A stretch of 64,000 bases of DNA from assembly GCA_963821345.1 (NCBI GenBank), contig CAWGDM010000001.1, positions 620,001-684,000 of the forward strand, in the 5' to 3' direction. The position numbers and the translations under genes were made by a program. Below the pieces are notes generated by a model. It was not told the DNA's origin. It saw only the letters and a program-made list of their open reading frames with translations, and did no database searches. Positions 27,351 through 35,155 of this stretch are shown here, piece by piece (positions within the stretch are counted from its first letter, which is position 1; the number at the start of each line of letters is the position of its first letter). This DNA is from WHSW01 sp963821345 (GTDB taxonomy: Bacteria; Actinomycetota; Thermoleophilia; Solirubrobacterales; 70-9).

Positions 27351-27976
27351 CCGGCCTGCGCGTCGGGGTCCTCGCTTCGGGGGCCGGCACCAACCTGCAG
27401 GCGATCCTCGACCAGGTCCACGGACGCGACGAAATCGAGGTCGTGGCGGTCGGCTCCGACAAGCCGGACGCCGGCGCGCTTCGGCGGGCCGCGGCGGCCG
27501 AGATCGAGACGGCGACGTTTCCGGGCTCCGACTACCCCGACCGCGAGGCCCGCGACTTGGCGATCGCCGACTGGCTGCAGGCGCGCGAGGTGGAGTTGAC
27601 GGTGCTCGCCGGCTACATGCAGCTGCTGTCGGCGGCGTTCATCGGCCGCCTCGCGGGCCGGGTGATCAACGTCCACCCGGCGTTGCTGCCCTCGTTTCCC
27701 GGCCTCGACGCGATCGGCCAGGCGCTCGACCACGGGGTCCAGATCACCGGGGTGACGGTCCACTACGTCGACGAGGGGGTCGACTCGGGGCCGATCATCC
27801 TGCAGCGGCCGGTGCCGGTGCCGCCGGACCGCGACCGCGAGGCGCTCGAGGCGGCGATCCACGCCACCGAGCACTCGCTGCTGCCGCAGGCGGTCGCGAT
27901 GATCGCCGCCGGGCGGGTGTCGATCGAGCCGGGCTCGCGGATCGTTCGGATCGACGCCCGGCAGGACGCGGAATAG
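27347..27976 (+). CDS. purN: Phosphoribosylglycinamide formyltransferase (folate type)
   Basis: PurN formylates GAR from 10-formyl-THF. It has 209 residues. It opens with VGVLASGAGTNLQAILD (phosphate binding), has the catalytic Asn-His pair in VINVHPALLPSFPG and the catalytic Asp side in GVTVHYVDEGVDSGPII. GTG at 27347 overlaps the helicase stop. The purH start lies 9 bases after the stop, and the purH -10 candidate overlaps the purN stop codon. Confidence 0.96.
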   Translation: MTGLRVGVLASGAGTNLQAILDQVHGRDEIEVVAVGSDKPDAGALRRAAAAEIETATFPGSDYPDREARDLAIADWLQAREVELTVLAGYMQLLSAAFIGRLAGRVINVHPALLPSFPGLDAIGQALDHGVQITGVTVHYVDEGVDSGPIILQRPVPVPPDRDREALEAAIHATEHSLLPQAVAMIAAGRVSIEPGSRIVRIDARQDAE

Positions 27977-27979
27977 ACT
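27974..27979 (+). promoter_or_regulatory. Candidate -10 box (TAGACT), leaderless purH
   Basis: TAGACT, then 6 nt, then the purH GTG at 27986. The box begins on the purN stop codon. Confidence 0.5.
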
Positions 27980-27985
27980 CGAACG

Positions 27986-29603
27986 GTGAGCATCGAAGCG
28001 GCGATCACGCAGGAAGGCGGCTCGCCACCGGGCGGGATCCCGGTCCGCGTCCGTAGGGCGCTGATCTCGGTTTCCGACAAGACCGGCGTGGTCGACTTCG
28101 CCCGCGGCCTGCGCGAGCTGGACGTCGAGCTGCTGTCGACCGGCGGCACGGCTGCGGCGATCCGCGAGGCGGGGATCGAGGTCGCCGACGTGGCCGAGTT
28201 CACACGCTCGCCCGAGATCCTCGACGGCCGGGTGAAGACGCTGCACCCGCGGCTGCACGCGGCGCTGCTCGCGCGGCGCGACGACTCCGAGCACATGGCG
28301 ACCCTCGAGGCCGAGGGGATCGAGCCGATCGACCTGGTCTGCGTCAACCTCTATCCGTTCGAGCGCACGGTCGAGACGCCGGGGGTGACCGAGCGCGAGG
28401 CGGTCGAGAACATCGACATCGGCGGCCCGACGATGATCCGGGCGGCGGCCAAGAACCACTCCGCGGTCGCGGTCGTGGTCAAGCCCGAGGCCTACGACGC
28501 GGTGATCGAGGAGCTGAGCGAGTCGGGCGGCGAGATCTCAACCGAGACGCGACAGTGGCTGGCCAACGAGGCGTTCGCCCACACAGCCGCCTACGACGCG
28601 GCGATCTCGCGCTGGTTCGGGATGCGCTACGAGTCGTTCCCCGACCACTGGGTGATGCCGCACGAGAAGTTCATGGAGCTGCCCTACGGCGAGAACCCGC
28701 ACCAGCGGGCGCGCGCTGTACGTCGAACGCGGGGCGTCGCACGTGCTCTCGGGCATTGCCAAGCAGCACGGTAAGCCGCTCTCGTTCAACAACATCCTCG
28801 ACCTCGACTCGGCGCGGCGGCTGCTGGACGAGTTCGACCAGCCGGCGTGCGTGATCGTCAAGCACAACAACCCGTGCGGGACGGCGGTCGCCGAGACGGT
28901 CAACGAGGCGTATGAGAAGGCGTTCGCGTGCGATCCGGTTTCGGCCTTCGGCGGGGTGCTGGTCTTCAACCGGCCGATCGACCGGGCGCTGGCCGAGCGG
29001 CTGCATCAGCAGTTCATCGAGGTGCTGCTCGTGCCGGGCTTCGAGGAGGAGGCGATCGAGGTCCTGAGCCAGAAGGAGGCGATCCGGATCCTCGAGGCGT
29101 CCGAGCTCGAGTACGCGCCCCGCGAGCGCGACGTGAAGCGGGTCCGCGGCGGGCTCCTGGTCCAGGAGCCCGACCGGATCACCGAGACGCGCGAGACGAT
29201 GACGGTCGAGACCCAGGCACAGCCGACCGAGGCGCAGTGGGAAGACCTGATCTTCGCCTGGAAGGTGTGCCGCCACGTGCGCTCGAACGCGATCGTGTTC
29301 GCCAAGGAGGGGGCGACGGTCGGGATCGGCGCCGGGCAGATGAGCCGGGTGGACTCGGTGCGGATCGCGGTCGAGAAGGCGGGCGACGCGTTCGGCGAGG
29401 CGGCGGGCGAGCGGCTGGCCGGGTCGGCGGTCGCCTCAGACGCCTTCTATCCGTTCCCCGACGGGCCGCTGGCGGCGATCGAGGCCGGCGCGACGGCGCT
29501 GATCCAGCCCGGCGGCTCGAAGCGCGACGGCGAGGTGGTCGCCGCCTGCGATCAGGCGGGCGCGGCGATGGTCTTCACCGGACGCCGCCACTTCCGCCAT
29601 TGA
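27986..29603 (+). CDS. purH: AICAR transformylase / IMP cyclohydrolase (frameshift near 28710)
   Basis: PurH carries out the last two steps to IMP. The N-terminal cyclohydrolase part (RALISVSDKTGVVDFARGL, LSTGGTA, DGRVKTLHPRLH) is in one frame from GTG 27986, and the transformylase part (VIVKHNNPCGTAV, then VAYDPVSAFGG-type segment) is in another up to the stop at 29603. The frames meet at 28706-28716, in GGGCGCGCGCTG. Removing one base there gives the expected ENPHQRAALYVERG sequence, so an extra base in a GC run is the likely cause. Corrected length is about 538 residues, normal for the family. Sequencing error is more likely than loss, since all other pathway genes are intact. Confidence 0.93.
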
Positions 29604-30280
29604 GCGCGACGCTCGACGTGCTCAGGGTCTTCTGCGCCGACGACGGCAGCGGCGGCAACCCGCTCGGCGTGTTCATCGAAGGCGCCCCGATCGCCGAGGA
29701 TCGGCGCCAGGAAGTCGCCCGCGACCTCGGGTACTCCGAGACGGTGTTCGTCGACGACCTCGGGCGCGCCGAGATGCGGATCTTCACGCCGGAGATGGAG
29801 CTGCCGCTGGCCGGCCATCCGCTGGTCGGGACCGCCTGGCTGCTGCGCGAGCGCGGCCACGAGCCGGCGATGCTGCGGCCGCCGGCGGGGGACGTCCCGG
29901 TCAGCTTCGAGGGCGGGCTGACGCGGACGTCGGGGCGGCCGGAGTGGTGCCCACCTTGGGAGTTCGTCGAGGTTGCCTCGCCGGACGAGGTCGACGCGCT
30001 GACCGGGGCGCCCGACGGCTACGGGATGGTCGTCGTGTGGGCGTGGCTGGACGAGGATCAGGGCCTGATTCGCCAGCGCGTGTTCCCGCCCGAGGCCGGG
30101 ATCGCGGAGGACGAGGCGACCGGGTCGGCGGCGATGCGCCTGTGCGCGCGGGTGGGCCGGCCGATCGAGATCCGCCAGGGGCGCGGCTCGGTGATCTACG
30201 CCCGCCCGGCGGGTGACGGGATGGTCGAGATCAGCGGCCGGGTGGTCGCCGACGAGACGCGCGAGTACGCGCTCGGCTGA
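29600..30280 (+). CDS. PhzF-family isomerase-like protein
   Basis: A 226-residue member of the PhzF family (diaminopimelate-epimerase-like fold). N-terminal LRVFCADDGSGGNPLGVF and GYSETVFVDD (with the conserved Glu used as catalytic residue in PhzF) are visible, as are PLAGHPLVGTA and the C-terminal DEATGSAAMRL. It is shorter than the usual 260-300 residues: the middle, between SFEGGLTR and EFVEVASPDE, is reduced. TTG at 29600 overlaps the purH stop (TTGA). Substrate unknown; a role in purine synthesis is not implied by position alone. Confidence 0.85.
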   Translation: MSATLDVLRVFCADDGSGGNPLGVFIEGAPIAEDRRQEVARDLGYSETVFVDDLGRAEMRIFTPEMELPLAGHPLVGTAWLLRERGHEPAMLRPPAGDVPVSFEGGLTRTSGRPEWCPPWEFVEVASPDEVDALTGAPDGYGMVVVWAWLDEDQGLIRQRVFPPEAGIAEDEATGSAAMRLCARVGRPIEIRQGRGSVIYARPAGDGMVEISGRVVADETREYALG

Positions 30281-30282
30281 GC

Positions 30283-30810
30283 TCAGCCGTTGTCGGGCTC
30301 GATCAGCTGGCCGACGACGAGGAAGCCGAGGAAGAAGAGGACCGAGAGGCCGAGCACCCAACGCCCGTGACGGCTGTCGCGGCTGATCAGCATCACCCCG
30401 ATGACGACGCCGATGATCGGGAAGAGGAAGGCGAGGATGTAGCCGGCGGCGACCATGCCCTCGCTCGCCGGCGGCTTCGGCGGATCCGCCAGGTAGTCGG
30501 TCTGGTGCTCGGTCCACGCGGCGCCGTCCCAATAGCGCATCCCCCCGGGGTTCTCGGGGTCCTGGTACCAGGCGGCGGGCGGCGAGGTGGCGGTCGGCGG
30601 GACCGGTTCCGACGGCCGCGAGAGCGCGTCGCTCGGGTAGCGCGGGGCGCGCGGCGCGTCGGGCGGCGGCGCGTCGGTCTCCAGCGGGATCGCCTCGTTG
30701 CGCGGCATGCGGCTGTTCGTCCACCGCGACCCGTTCCAGAAGCGCTGCAACGCAGCGTCGTCCGGATCCTCGTACCAGCCCGCCGGCACGGGCTTGCCGG
30801 TGCCTTCCAT
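30283..30810 (-). CDS. DUF2510 membrane protein
   Basis: A 175-residue protein with two DUF2510 modules, short Trp-rich segments common in actinobacteria: PAGWYEDPDDAALQRFWNG near residue 9 and PAAWYQDPENPGGMRYWDG near residue 78. A Pro-rich linker separates them. The last 60 residues contain two membrane helices (GYILAFLFPIIGVVIGVML and WVLGLSVLFFLGFLVVG). Function is unknown; DUF2510 regions are thought to bind other proteins at the membrane. ATG at 30810 has a TACTCT box 7 nt upstream. It converges with the PhzF gene, ends two bases apart. Confidence 0.82.
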   Translation of the reverse strand: MEGTGKPVPAGWYEDPDDAALQRFWNGSRWTNSRMPRNEAIPLETDAPPPDAPRAPRYPSDALSRPSEPVPPTATSPPAAWYQDPENPGGMRYWDGAAWTEHQTDYLADPPKPPASEGMVAAGYILAFLFPIIGVVIGVMLISRDSRHGRWVLGLSVLFFLGFLVVGQLIEPDNG

Positions 30811-30817
30811 GAGGCTG

Positions 30818-30823
30818 AGAGTA
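30818..30823 (-). promoter_or_regulatory. Candidate -10 box (TACTCT), leaderless DUF2510 gene
   Basis: Reading the minus strand, TACTCT is followed by 7 nt and the ATG at 30810. It lies between the tRNA gene and the start. Confidence 0.5.
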
Positions 30824-30844
30824 CCTGCGCGAACATGCGCGGAA

Positions 30845-30919
30845 TGCCCCCGGCGAGACTCGAACTCGCAACCTTCAGGGTAAAAACCTGCTGCTCTTAG
30901 CCAATTGAGCTACGGGGGC
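30845..30919 (-). tRNA. tRNA-Lys (anticodon TTT)
   Basis: On the minus strand the acceptor arm GCCCCCG pairs with CGGGGGC (30846-30852 and 30913-30919). The D arm is GCTC/GAGC, the T arm GCGAG-TTCGAGT-CTCGC, and the anticodon loop TTTTTAC has TTT at positions 34-36 after U33. The first anticodon-stem pair is a G-A mismatch. The discriminator base is A and the 3' CCA is not encoded. The gene stands upstream of the DUF2510 gene on the same strand. Confidence 0.93.
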
Positions 30920-30920
30920 G

Positions 30921-31290
30921 TCACGGATGATGGCGGATGGCGACCCGGCGTTCGGCCGTCCGCAGTCGATGGCAGTTGGCGCACCGAATCGCGCATGCGC
31001 CCAGCTCCTCAACGAGCCTGTCCCAGGCTAGCCCGCACCGGATCGCACGCGAGATCGTGAACCGCTTCTTCCCGAGATGATCGAACTCGAGAACTCGGAT
31101 GTCGGCCTCGGCACAGTCGCGACATGAACTGGATTCAAGGAGCGCGCGGACCAGGGTGAGGCTCAACGTCGCGGGTCCACACCGAGACTGAGGAAAGGGC
31201 AACGCCGAGCTCGTCCGCGATTCGGCGCAGCGACCAACCCCGTCTACGCAGCCGGCGCGCGGCAACACGTTCTCGGGTTTTCGCTCTCAT
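30921..31290 (-). pseudogene. HTH-HNH protein, broken (frame change and missing middle)
   Basis: ATG at 31290 opens a frame coding for a helix-turn-helix start (RERVAARRLRRRGWSLRRIA, then DELGVALSSVSVWTRDV) that hits a stop after about 52 codons. A second frame, ending at 30921, continues with an HNH-type part: SCRDCAEADIRVLEFDH, a KKRFTISRAI helix and CAIRCANCHRLRTAERR. In related actinobacterial proteins the two parts are joined in one chain through a zinc-ribbon segment of about 80 residues, which is absent here. So this copy has lost the linker and the frame. The start lies 5 bases from a perfect SOS-box palindrome. Such proteins may be DNA-binding nucleases; this copy is probably inactive. 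Confidence 0.6.
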
Positions 31291-31294
31291 TGCA

Positions 31295-31310
31295 GCGAAC
31301 ATATGTTCGC
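31295..31310. promoter_or_regulatory. LexA-type SOS box (16-bp perfect palindrome)
   Basis: GCGAACATATGTTCGC is a perfect palindrome with the core CGAAC-N4-GTTCG, the LexA operator form of Gram-positive and mycobacterial SOS genes. It overlaps the TATGTT -10 candidate of the minus-strand HTH-HNH gene (7 nt before ATG 31290), a place where a repressor would block transcription. The plus-strand Rrf2 start is 49 bases away on the other side and might also be affected. Confidence 0.7.
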
Positions 31311-31346
31311 ATCCACGAAGGACACCACTGCGGAGCCGATCGGCCT

Positions 31347-31352
31347 TAGAGT
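31347..31352 (+). promoter_or_regulatory. Candidate -10 box (TAGAGT), leaderless Rrf2 gene
   Basis: TAGAGT, then 6 nt, then ATG at 31359. No ribosome site is present. Confidence 0.5.
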
Positions 31353-31358
31353 GGCCCC

Positions 31359-31856
31359 ATGCGCGTATCCGCCAAAGCCGACTACGCCGTGCGGGCGATG
31401 GTCGAGCTGGCGGGGGCCGGGGCGTCGGAGGACCGGCCGGCGAAGGGCGAGGTGCTGGCCGTCGCCCAGTCGATCCCGCTGCGCTTCCTCGAGAACATCC
31501 TCGGCGAGCTGCGGGTGCACGGACTCGTCCACAGCAAGCGCGGCTCAGACGGCGGCTACTGGCTCTCGCGCGACCCCGACGACATCACCCTCGCTGAGAT
31601 CATCCGCGCGGTCGAGGGGCCGCTGGCGACGGTCCGCGGCGAGGCGGCAGACGAGCTCGAGTACCCGGGCGGCTCGAAGCCGCTGCGCGAAGTGTGGCTG
31701 GCGCTGCGCGCGAACATCCGCCAAGTGCTCGAGTCGGTCACCCTGGCCGACGTCGTCGCCGGCACCCTGCCGGAGCCGATCGGAACGCTCGCTGAGCATC
31801 CGGACGCGAGCCTGCAGCGCGAATCGCCATTCGCTCAGGGCCCCGGAGGCGGCTGA
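31359..31856 (+). CDS. Rrf2-family transcriptional regulator 1 (no Cys)
   Basis: A 165-residue winged-helix repressor-type protein. The family opening VSAKADYAVRAMVELA is followed by the recognition-helix region (LAVAQSIPLRFLENILGELR), the wing (GLVHSKRGSDGGYWLSRDP) and the dimerisation helix ITLAEIIRAVEGPLA. It contains no Cys, so it cannot hold the iron-sulfur cluster of IscR, NsrR or RirA; in this it resembles CymR, the cysteine-metabolism repressor. It is a paralogue of the gene at 37163. Its C-terminal tail of about 20 residues is longer than that of the paralogue. Target genes unknown. Confidence 0.88.
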   Translation: MRVSAKADYAVRAMVELAGAGASEDRPAKGEVLAVAQSIPLRFLENILGELRVHGLVHSKRGSDGGYWLSRDPDDITLAEIIRAVEGPLATVRGEAADELEYPGGSKPLREVWLALRANIRQVLESVTLADVVAGTLPEPIGTLAEHPDASLQRESPFAQGPGGG

Positions 31857-31887
31857 GCCCGGTCGCTCACCGCTCAGGTCGCAACCT

Positions 31888-32592
31888 TCAGTCCCTCTCA
31901 GACACCTCGATCCACACCGCTCGCGCCGCTGCGCAGAGGGCGCCGTCCGCGGTGTACAGCGCGCTGGCGGTGTTGAGTTTGCGTCCCTGGCGGGCGACCG
32001 TCCAAGCCTCGACCACATGAGGCCGACCGGCTGCAACCGGCAGCCTCAGATCAGCCGCGAGACGGCCGAGGAGTATGCGGCCGACATCCCCGAAGAGATC
32101 CGTGACGATGCCGCTGGGGCAATCCAGCGCGGCCCACACGAACTCGTCGCGCACCATTCCCTGAGCGTCTGCGAGTGAGGGCTCCGGAGTCCAAGGGGCG
32201 GCATAGACGGGCTCGCCCTGCACGGGTCCCGGAAAGATCCTCATGCCGTCGCCCGGGTGGCGTCTCGGTCCGCAAACAAAGCACGTCGGATAGGGATGGC
32301 GATCGCGCCAGGGGTACGCGGATGCGGCTGATCGCGCAGCGTCCACTGACACGGCGTTCGGGACGTCGATGGCGATCGTCGCCGGGACCGCCTCAGCGAT
32401 CACGACGCCGTCCCCGCTGACTAGCGATGCCTCCCGCTCTGCCCGTTGGATCGTCAACGGCGTCTCGAGTGGCGGCGGAGCTCGAAGCGTGACCTCGGCC
32501 GGACCGTCGATGAATCTCGCGAGAAGCGCGCACGTGTAGCCCCCGTTTGCGCTATCGGGAGGACCTCGAAAGCGCTCGTCGATTACCACCAT
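31888..32592 (-). CDS. Hotdog-fold thioesterase-like protein
   Basis: About 234 residues. The start VVIDERFRGPPDSANGGYTC and the later PTCFVCGPRRHPGDGMRIFP and CPSGIVTDLF segments look like a double-hotdog protein of the acyl-CoA thioesterase-like group, in which the GPP-GNGGY turn begins the first hotdog. ATG at 32592 is preferred since homology begins directly after it; an upstream in-frame ATG at 32661 adds 23 residues without pattern. No operon partner on this strand. The substrate is not known and I place it only by the turn motif and strand pattern. Confidence 0.6.
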   Translation of the reverse strand: MVVIDERFRGPPDSANGGYTCALLARFIDGPAEVTLRAPPPLETPLTIQRAEREASLVSGDGVVIAEAVPATIAIDVPNAVSVDAARSAASAYPWRDRHPYPTCFVCGPRRHPGDGMRIFPGPVQGEPVYAAPWTPEPSLADAQGMVRDEFVWAALDCPSGIVTDLFGDVGRILLGRLAADLRLPVAAGRPHVVEAWTVARQGRKLNTASALYTADGALCAAARAVWIEVSERD

Positions 32593-32673
32593 GGAGGTCA
32601 AGGATCGCGCAACCCTTCCATCGGTGCCGCGGCAGGTCAACAGGGTTTGACTCCGCACCATGGAAGAGCAGGC

Positions 32674-33180
32674 ATGACGGGGGAGGAGTGGGCGCTAGCT
32701 GCGTCCGTCGTCTTCTCGGGGCTGTGGTCTGGGCTCTTGGGGATGCTGACGCTGGTCATGCACCCGATGCTCGCGGCGATGGACGGCGGGGACTTCGAGC
32801 GCTTCTTGCGAGCGTTCCTTCCGGCTGCGAGGAAGGCCTGGTTCAACTATGCCTGCGCGATCGGGATGGCGATCGCGCCAATCGTCGCGCTCGTGACCCT
32901 CTGGGACGATCCGAGCTCCGCTCCATTCGTGCTCACCGCGATCGGCCTGGCCTTTGTGATCGTCGGTGTGTACGTGGTCTCGAACGTGTGGAAGGAACCG
33001 CACTGCGACGTGATGTTGGCTCTAGGGCGGGGCGGTTTTCTCCCGGATAGCGGGCAAGAGCCGCCCCACTGCGTCGAGAGCGGCGTTGGGCTCAGCCCTC
33101 GCGGTCCGTCGCCCGCTCGGTCTCGTCGCCGATCTGGCGCATGGTCGCCCACAGCACCATGCCGACGAACGCGATCATGA
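32674..33180 (+). CDS. DUF1772-like membrane protein with altered C-terminus
   Basis: The first 115 residues form an integral membrane protein of the anthrone-oxygenase-like DUF1772 type: helix ALAASVVFSGLWSGLLGMLT, HPMLAAMDGGDFERFLRAFLP, helix YACAIGMAIAPIVALVTLW, and helix VLTAIGLAFVIVGVYVVSNV followed by WKEPHCDVMLA. Relatives continue for about 40 more residues with one more helix. Here the frame passes instead into about 50 residues of Pro/Arg/Ser-rich sequence over a hairpin at 33029-33067. So the 3' end seems replaced or cut off. ATG 32674 has GGAAGAGCAGG upstream. Function of the intact family is not well defined. Confidence 0.6.
   Translation: MTGEEWALAASVVFSGLWSGLLGMLTLVMHPMLAAMDGGDFERFLRAFLPAARKAWFNYACAIGMAIAPIVALVTLWDDPSSAPFVLTAIGLAFVIVGVYVVSNVWKEPHCDVMLALGRGGFLPDSGQEPPHCVESGVGLSPRGPSPARSRRRSGAWSPTAPCRRTRS
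33029..33067. terminator. GC-rich branched hairpin between convergent genes
   Basis: GGGGCGG (33029-33035) pairs with CCGCCCC (33061-33067), and CCCG/CGGG inside forms a second stem. There is no T-run on either strand, so an intrinsic terminator is not proven. It lies between the DUF1772-like part and the small gene behind cysA. Confidence 0.35.
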
Positions 33181-33220
33181 TCGCGAGCATCAGCGTCGCA
33201 ACGACGGCCGCCAGGCTCAT
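33092..33220 (-). CDS. Small membrane protein of 42 residues behind cysA
   Basis: ATG at 33220 opens 42 codons on the minus strand ending at 33092-33094. Residues 2-25 form one membrane helix (SLAAVVATLMLAIMIAFVGM), followed by a short charged tail with DETERATDRE. GAGG lies about 9 nt before the ATG. It starts 21 bases after the corrected cysA stop on the same strand and is likely the last gene of the sulfate transporter operon. No family recognised; it could be a small transporter accessory, which is inference. Confidence 0.5.
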   Translation of the reverse strand: MSLAAVVATLMLAIMIAFVGMVLWATMRQIGDETERATDREG

Positions 33221-33241
33221 GACCGCGCCTCGGCACCCGCC

Positions 33242-34238
33242 CTAGACGAGGGCGAGCTCTTCGGTTCGCGGGCTGGCCCCGTTCTCGTCGAAGCGCGCGC
33301 GAACGGGCCGCGGTCACGTAGACGATCTGGCGCTCCATGAGCTCGAGCTCCTCGACCTGCGCGCGGGTCAGCTGGGCGACCAGCGGGCTCTCGTCGGCGA
33401 GCGTCATCTCGATCCGCACCTCGAAGCCGAGGTAGACGATCCGGTCGATCATCGCCTCCTCGGAGCTCGAATGCGGCACGTGGGACAGCTGCACGTCGTG
33501 CGGGCGCACCAGCGCCTCGCCGATCCGGTTCGCCGTCCCGACGAAGCTCATCACGAACTCGGTCTCGGGATGGTCGTAGAGGTCGGTCGGCTTGCCGGCC
33601 TGCTCGACCGCGCCCTCGTTCATGACCACGATCTGCTCGGCGACGTCCATCGCCTCCTCCTGGTCGTGGGTGACGAAGATCGTCGTCACGTGGACCTCGT
33701 CGTGCAGGCGCCGCAGCCACTGGCGCAGCTCGGTGCGCACCCGCGCGTCGAGCGCGCCGAACGGCTCGTCGAGCAGCAGCACCTTCGGCTCCACCGCGAG
33801 CGCCCGCGCCAGCGCCATCCGCTGGCGCTGGCCACCGGATAGCTGCGACGGATAGCGGTCGATCAGGCCCTCGAGCTGGACCAGCGCCAGCAGCTCGTGG
33901 ACGCGGTCGTTGATCTCCTTCTTCGGCCGCTTGCGGATGCTGAGGCCGAAGGCGACGTTGTCGCCGACGGTCATGTGCTTGAACGCGGCGTAGTGCTGGA
34001 AGCAGAAGCCGACGTTGCGGTCCTGGACGCTGACGTGGGTCATGTCCTCCTCGGAGATCACGACCCGGCCGGAGTCGGGCTCCTCGAGGCCGGCGATCAC
34101 CCGCAGCAGCGTCGACTTGCCGCTGCCGCTCGGCCCGAGCAGGGCCGTCAGCGATCCGTCCGGGACCTCGATCGAGACGTCATCGAGGGCGACGAAGTCA
34201 CCGAACCGCTTGACCGCGTTCTCAACCGTGATGCCCAT
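33242..34238 (-). CDS. cysA: Sulfate/thiosulfate ABC transporter ATP-binding protein (frameshift near 33300)
   Basis: CysA drives sulfate import by ATP hydrolysis at the membrane. Walker A is GPSGSGKST, the ABC signature LSGGQRQRMALARAL, Walker B KVLLLDEPFGALD and the switch His in FVTHDQEEA. A TOBE-like end (RPHDVQLSHV) follows. In the main frame the last part turns into Arg-rich sequence that runs on past 33240; removing one base around 33293-33303 gives RARFDENGASPRTEELALV-like closing residues and a stop at 33242. Corrected length about 331. The ATG shares one base with the cysW stop. Confidence 0.92.
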
Positions 34239-35155
34239 CAGAGTTCCTTTCCGCTTGTCAGGGCCGCGGCGTCGCCAACTGCGATCACCGAGGGTGCTTT
34301 GGCGGGCTTGTCGCGCCGCTGGACCAGATTCATCGCCAGCAGGACCATCAGCGCCATCACCGCGAGGACGAGTGATGCCGCGTAGGCGCCGGCGACGTTG
34401 AAGTGCTCGTACTGGTTCTCGACCAGCAGGGTCGCGGTCTCGGTCTTGCCCTCGATCTTCCCCGAGACCACCGCGACCGCGCCGAACTCGCCGATCGCGC
34501 GGGCGGTCGCGAGCACGACCCCGTAGGTGACGCCCCAGCGGATCGACGGAAGCGTGATCCGCCAGAAGGTCTGCCAGCCGCGGGCCCCGAGGGTCGCGGC
34601 CGCCTGCTCCTGGTCGTCGCCGATCTCCTGCAGCACCGGGGTCACCTCGCGGACCACGAACGGCAGCGAGACGAAGATCGTCGCCAGCACCATCCCCGGG
34701 ACCGAGAAGATCACCCGGATCCCGTGCTCGAGCAGCCAGGGGCCGAACCAGCCGTCGACGCTGCCGTAGACGAGCACCAGCGAGAGCCCGATGACGACCG
34801 GCGAGACGGCGAACGGCAGGTCGATGAGCCCGTTCAGGATCGCCTTGCCGCGGAAGTTCTGGCGGACCAGGACCAGCGCGCAGGCGATCCCGAAGATCGT
34901 GTTCAGCGGCACCGCGATCGCCGCGATCAGGATCGTCAGATAGAACGCGTGCAGGGCCTCGGGCGTGGTCACCGACTCCCATGCGTGGGCGACGCCGTCC
35001 TCGAAGGCCTTGCCGAAAATCAGGATCACCGGGATCAGCAGCAGCGCGAACAGGTAGCCGAGCGCGATCCCGCGCAGGCCGTACTTGGCCAGCTTCGACT
35101 TCGCGTTGTGGCCCCTGACCGGGCCCGGCTCGACGGTCGTCGCGTCAGTCGGCAT
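34238..35155 (-). CDS. cysW: Sulfate ABC transporter permease CysW
   Basis: A 305-residue inner-membrane permease with six predicted helices, starting with GIALGYLFALLLIPVILIFG. The EAA loop that contacts CysA is EQAAATLGARGWQTFWRITL. An N-terminal cytoplasmic stretch of about 28 residues precedes the first helix. It pairs with CysT to form the channel. Its start overlaps the cysT end by 11 bases and its stop touches the cysA start, showing tight coupling. Confidence 0.94.
   Translation of the reverse strand: MPTDATTVEPGPVRGHNAKSKLAKYGLRGIALGYLFALLLIPVILIFGKAFEDGVAHAWESVTTPEALHAFYLTILIAAIAVPLNTIFGIACALVLVRQNFRGKAILNGLIDLPFAVSPVVIGLSLVLVYGSVDGWFGPWLLEHGIRVIFSVPGMVLATIFVSLPFVVREVTPVLQEIGDDQEQAAATLGARGWQTFWRITLPSIRWGVTYGVVLATARAIGEFGAVAVVSGKIEGKTETATLLVENQYEHFNVAGAYAASLVLAVMALMVLLAMNLVQRRDKPAKAPSVIAVGDAAALTSGKEL

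Noticed and set aside
29880..29960. Possible frameshift in the PhzF-like gene
   Set aside because: No alternative frame restores more of the family; the short middle is better explained as a small deletion or a short subtype.
30921..31268. HNH frame as an intact 115-residue protein
   Set aside because: Its first 45 residues are the HTH region read in the wrong frame; the natural start at 31290 is in another frame, so it is broken.
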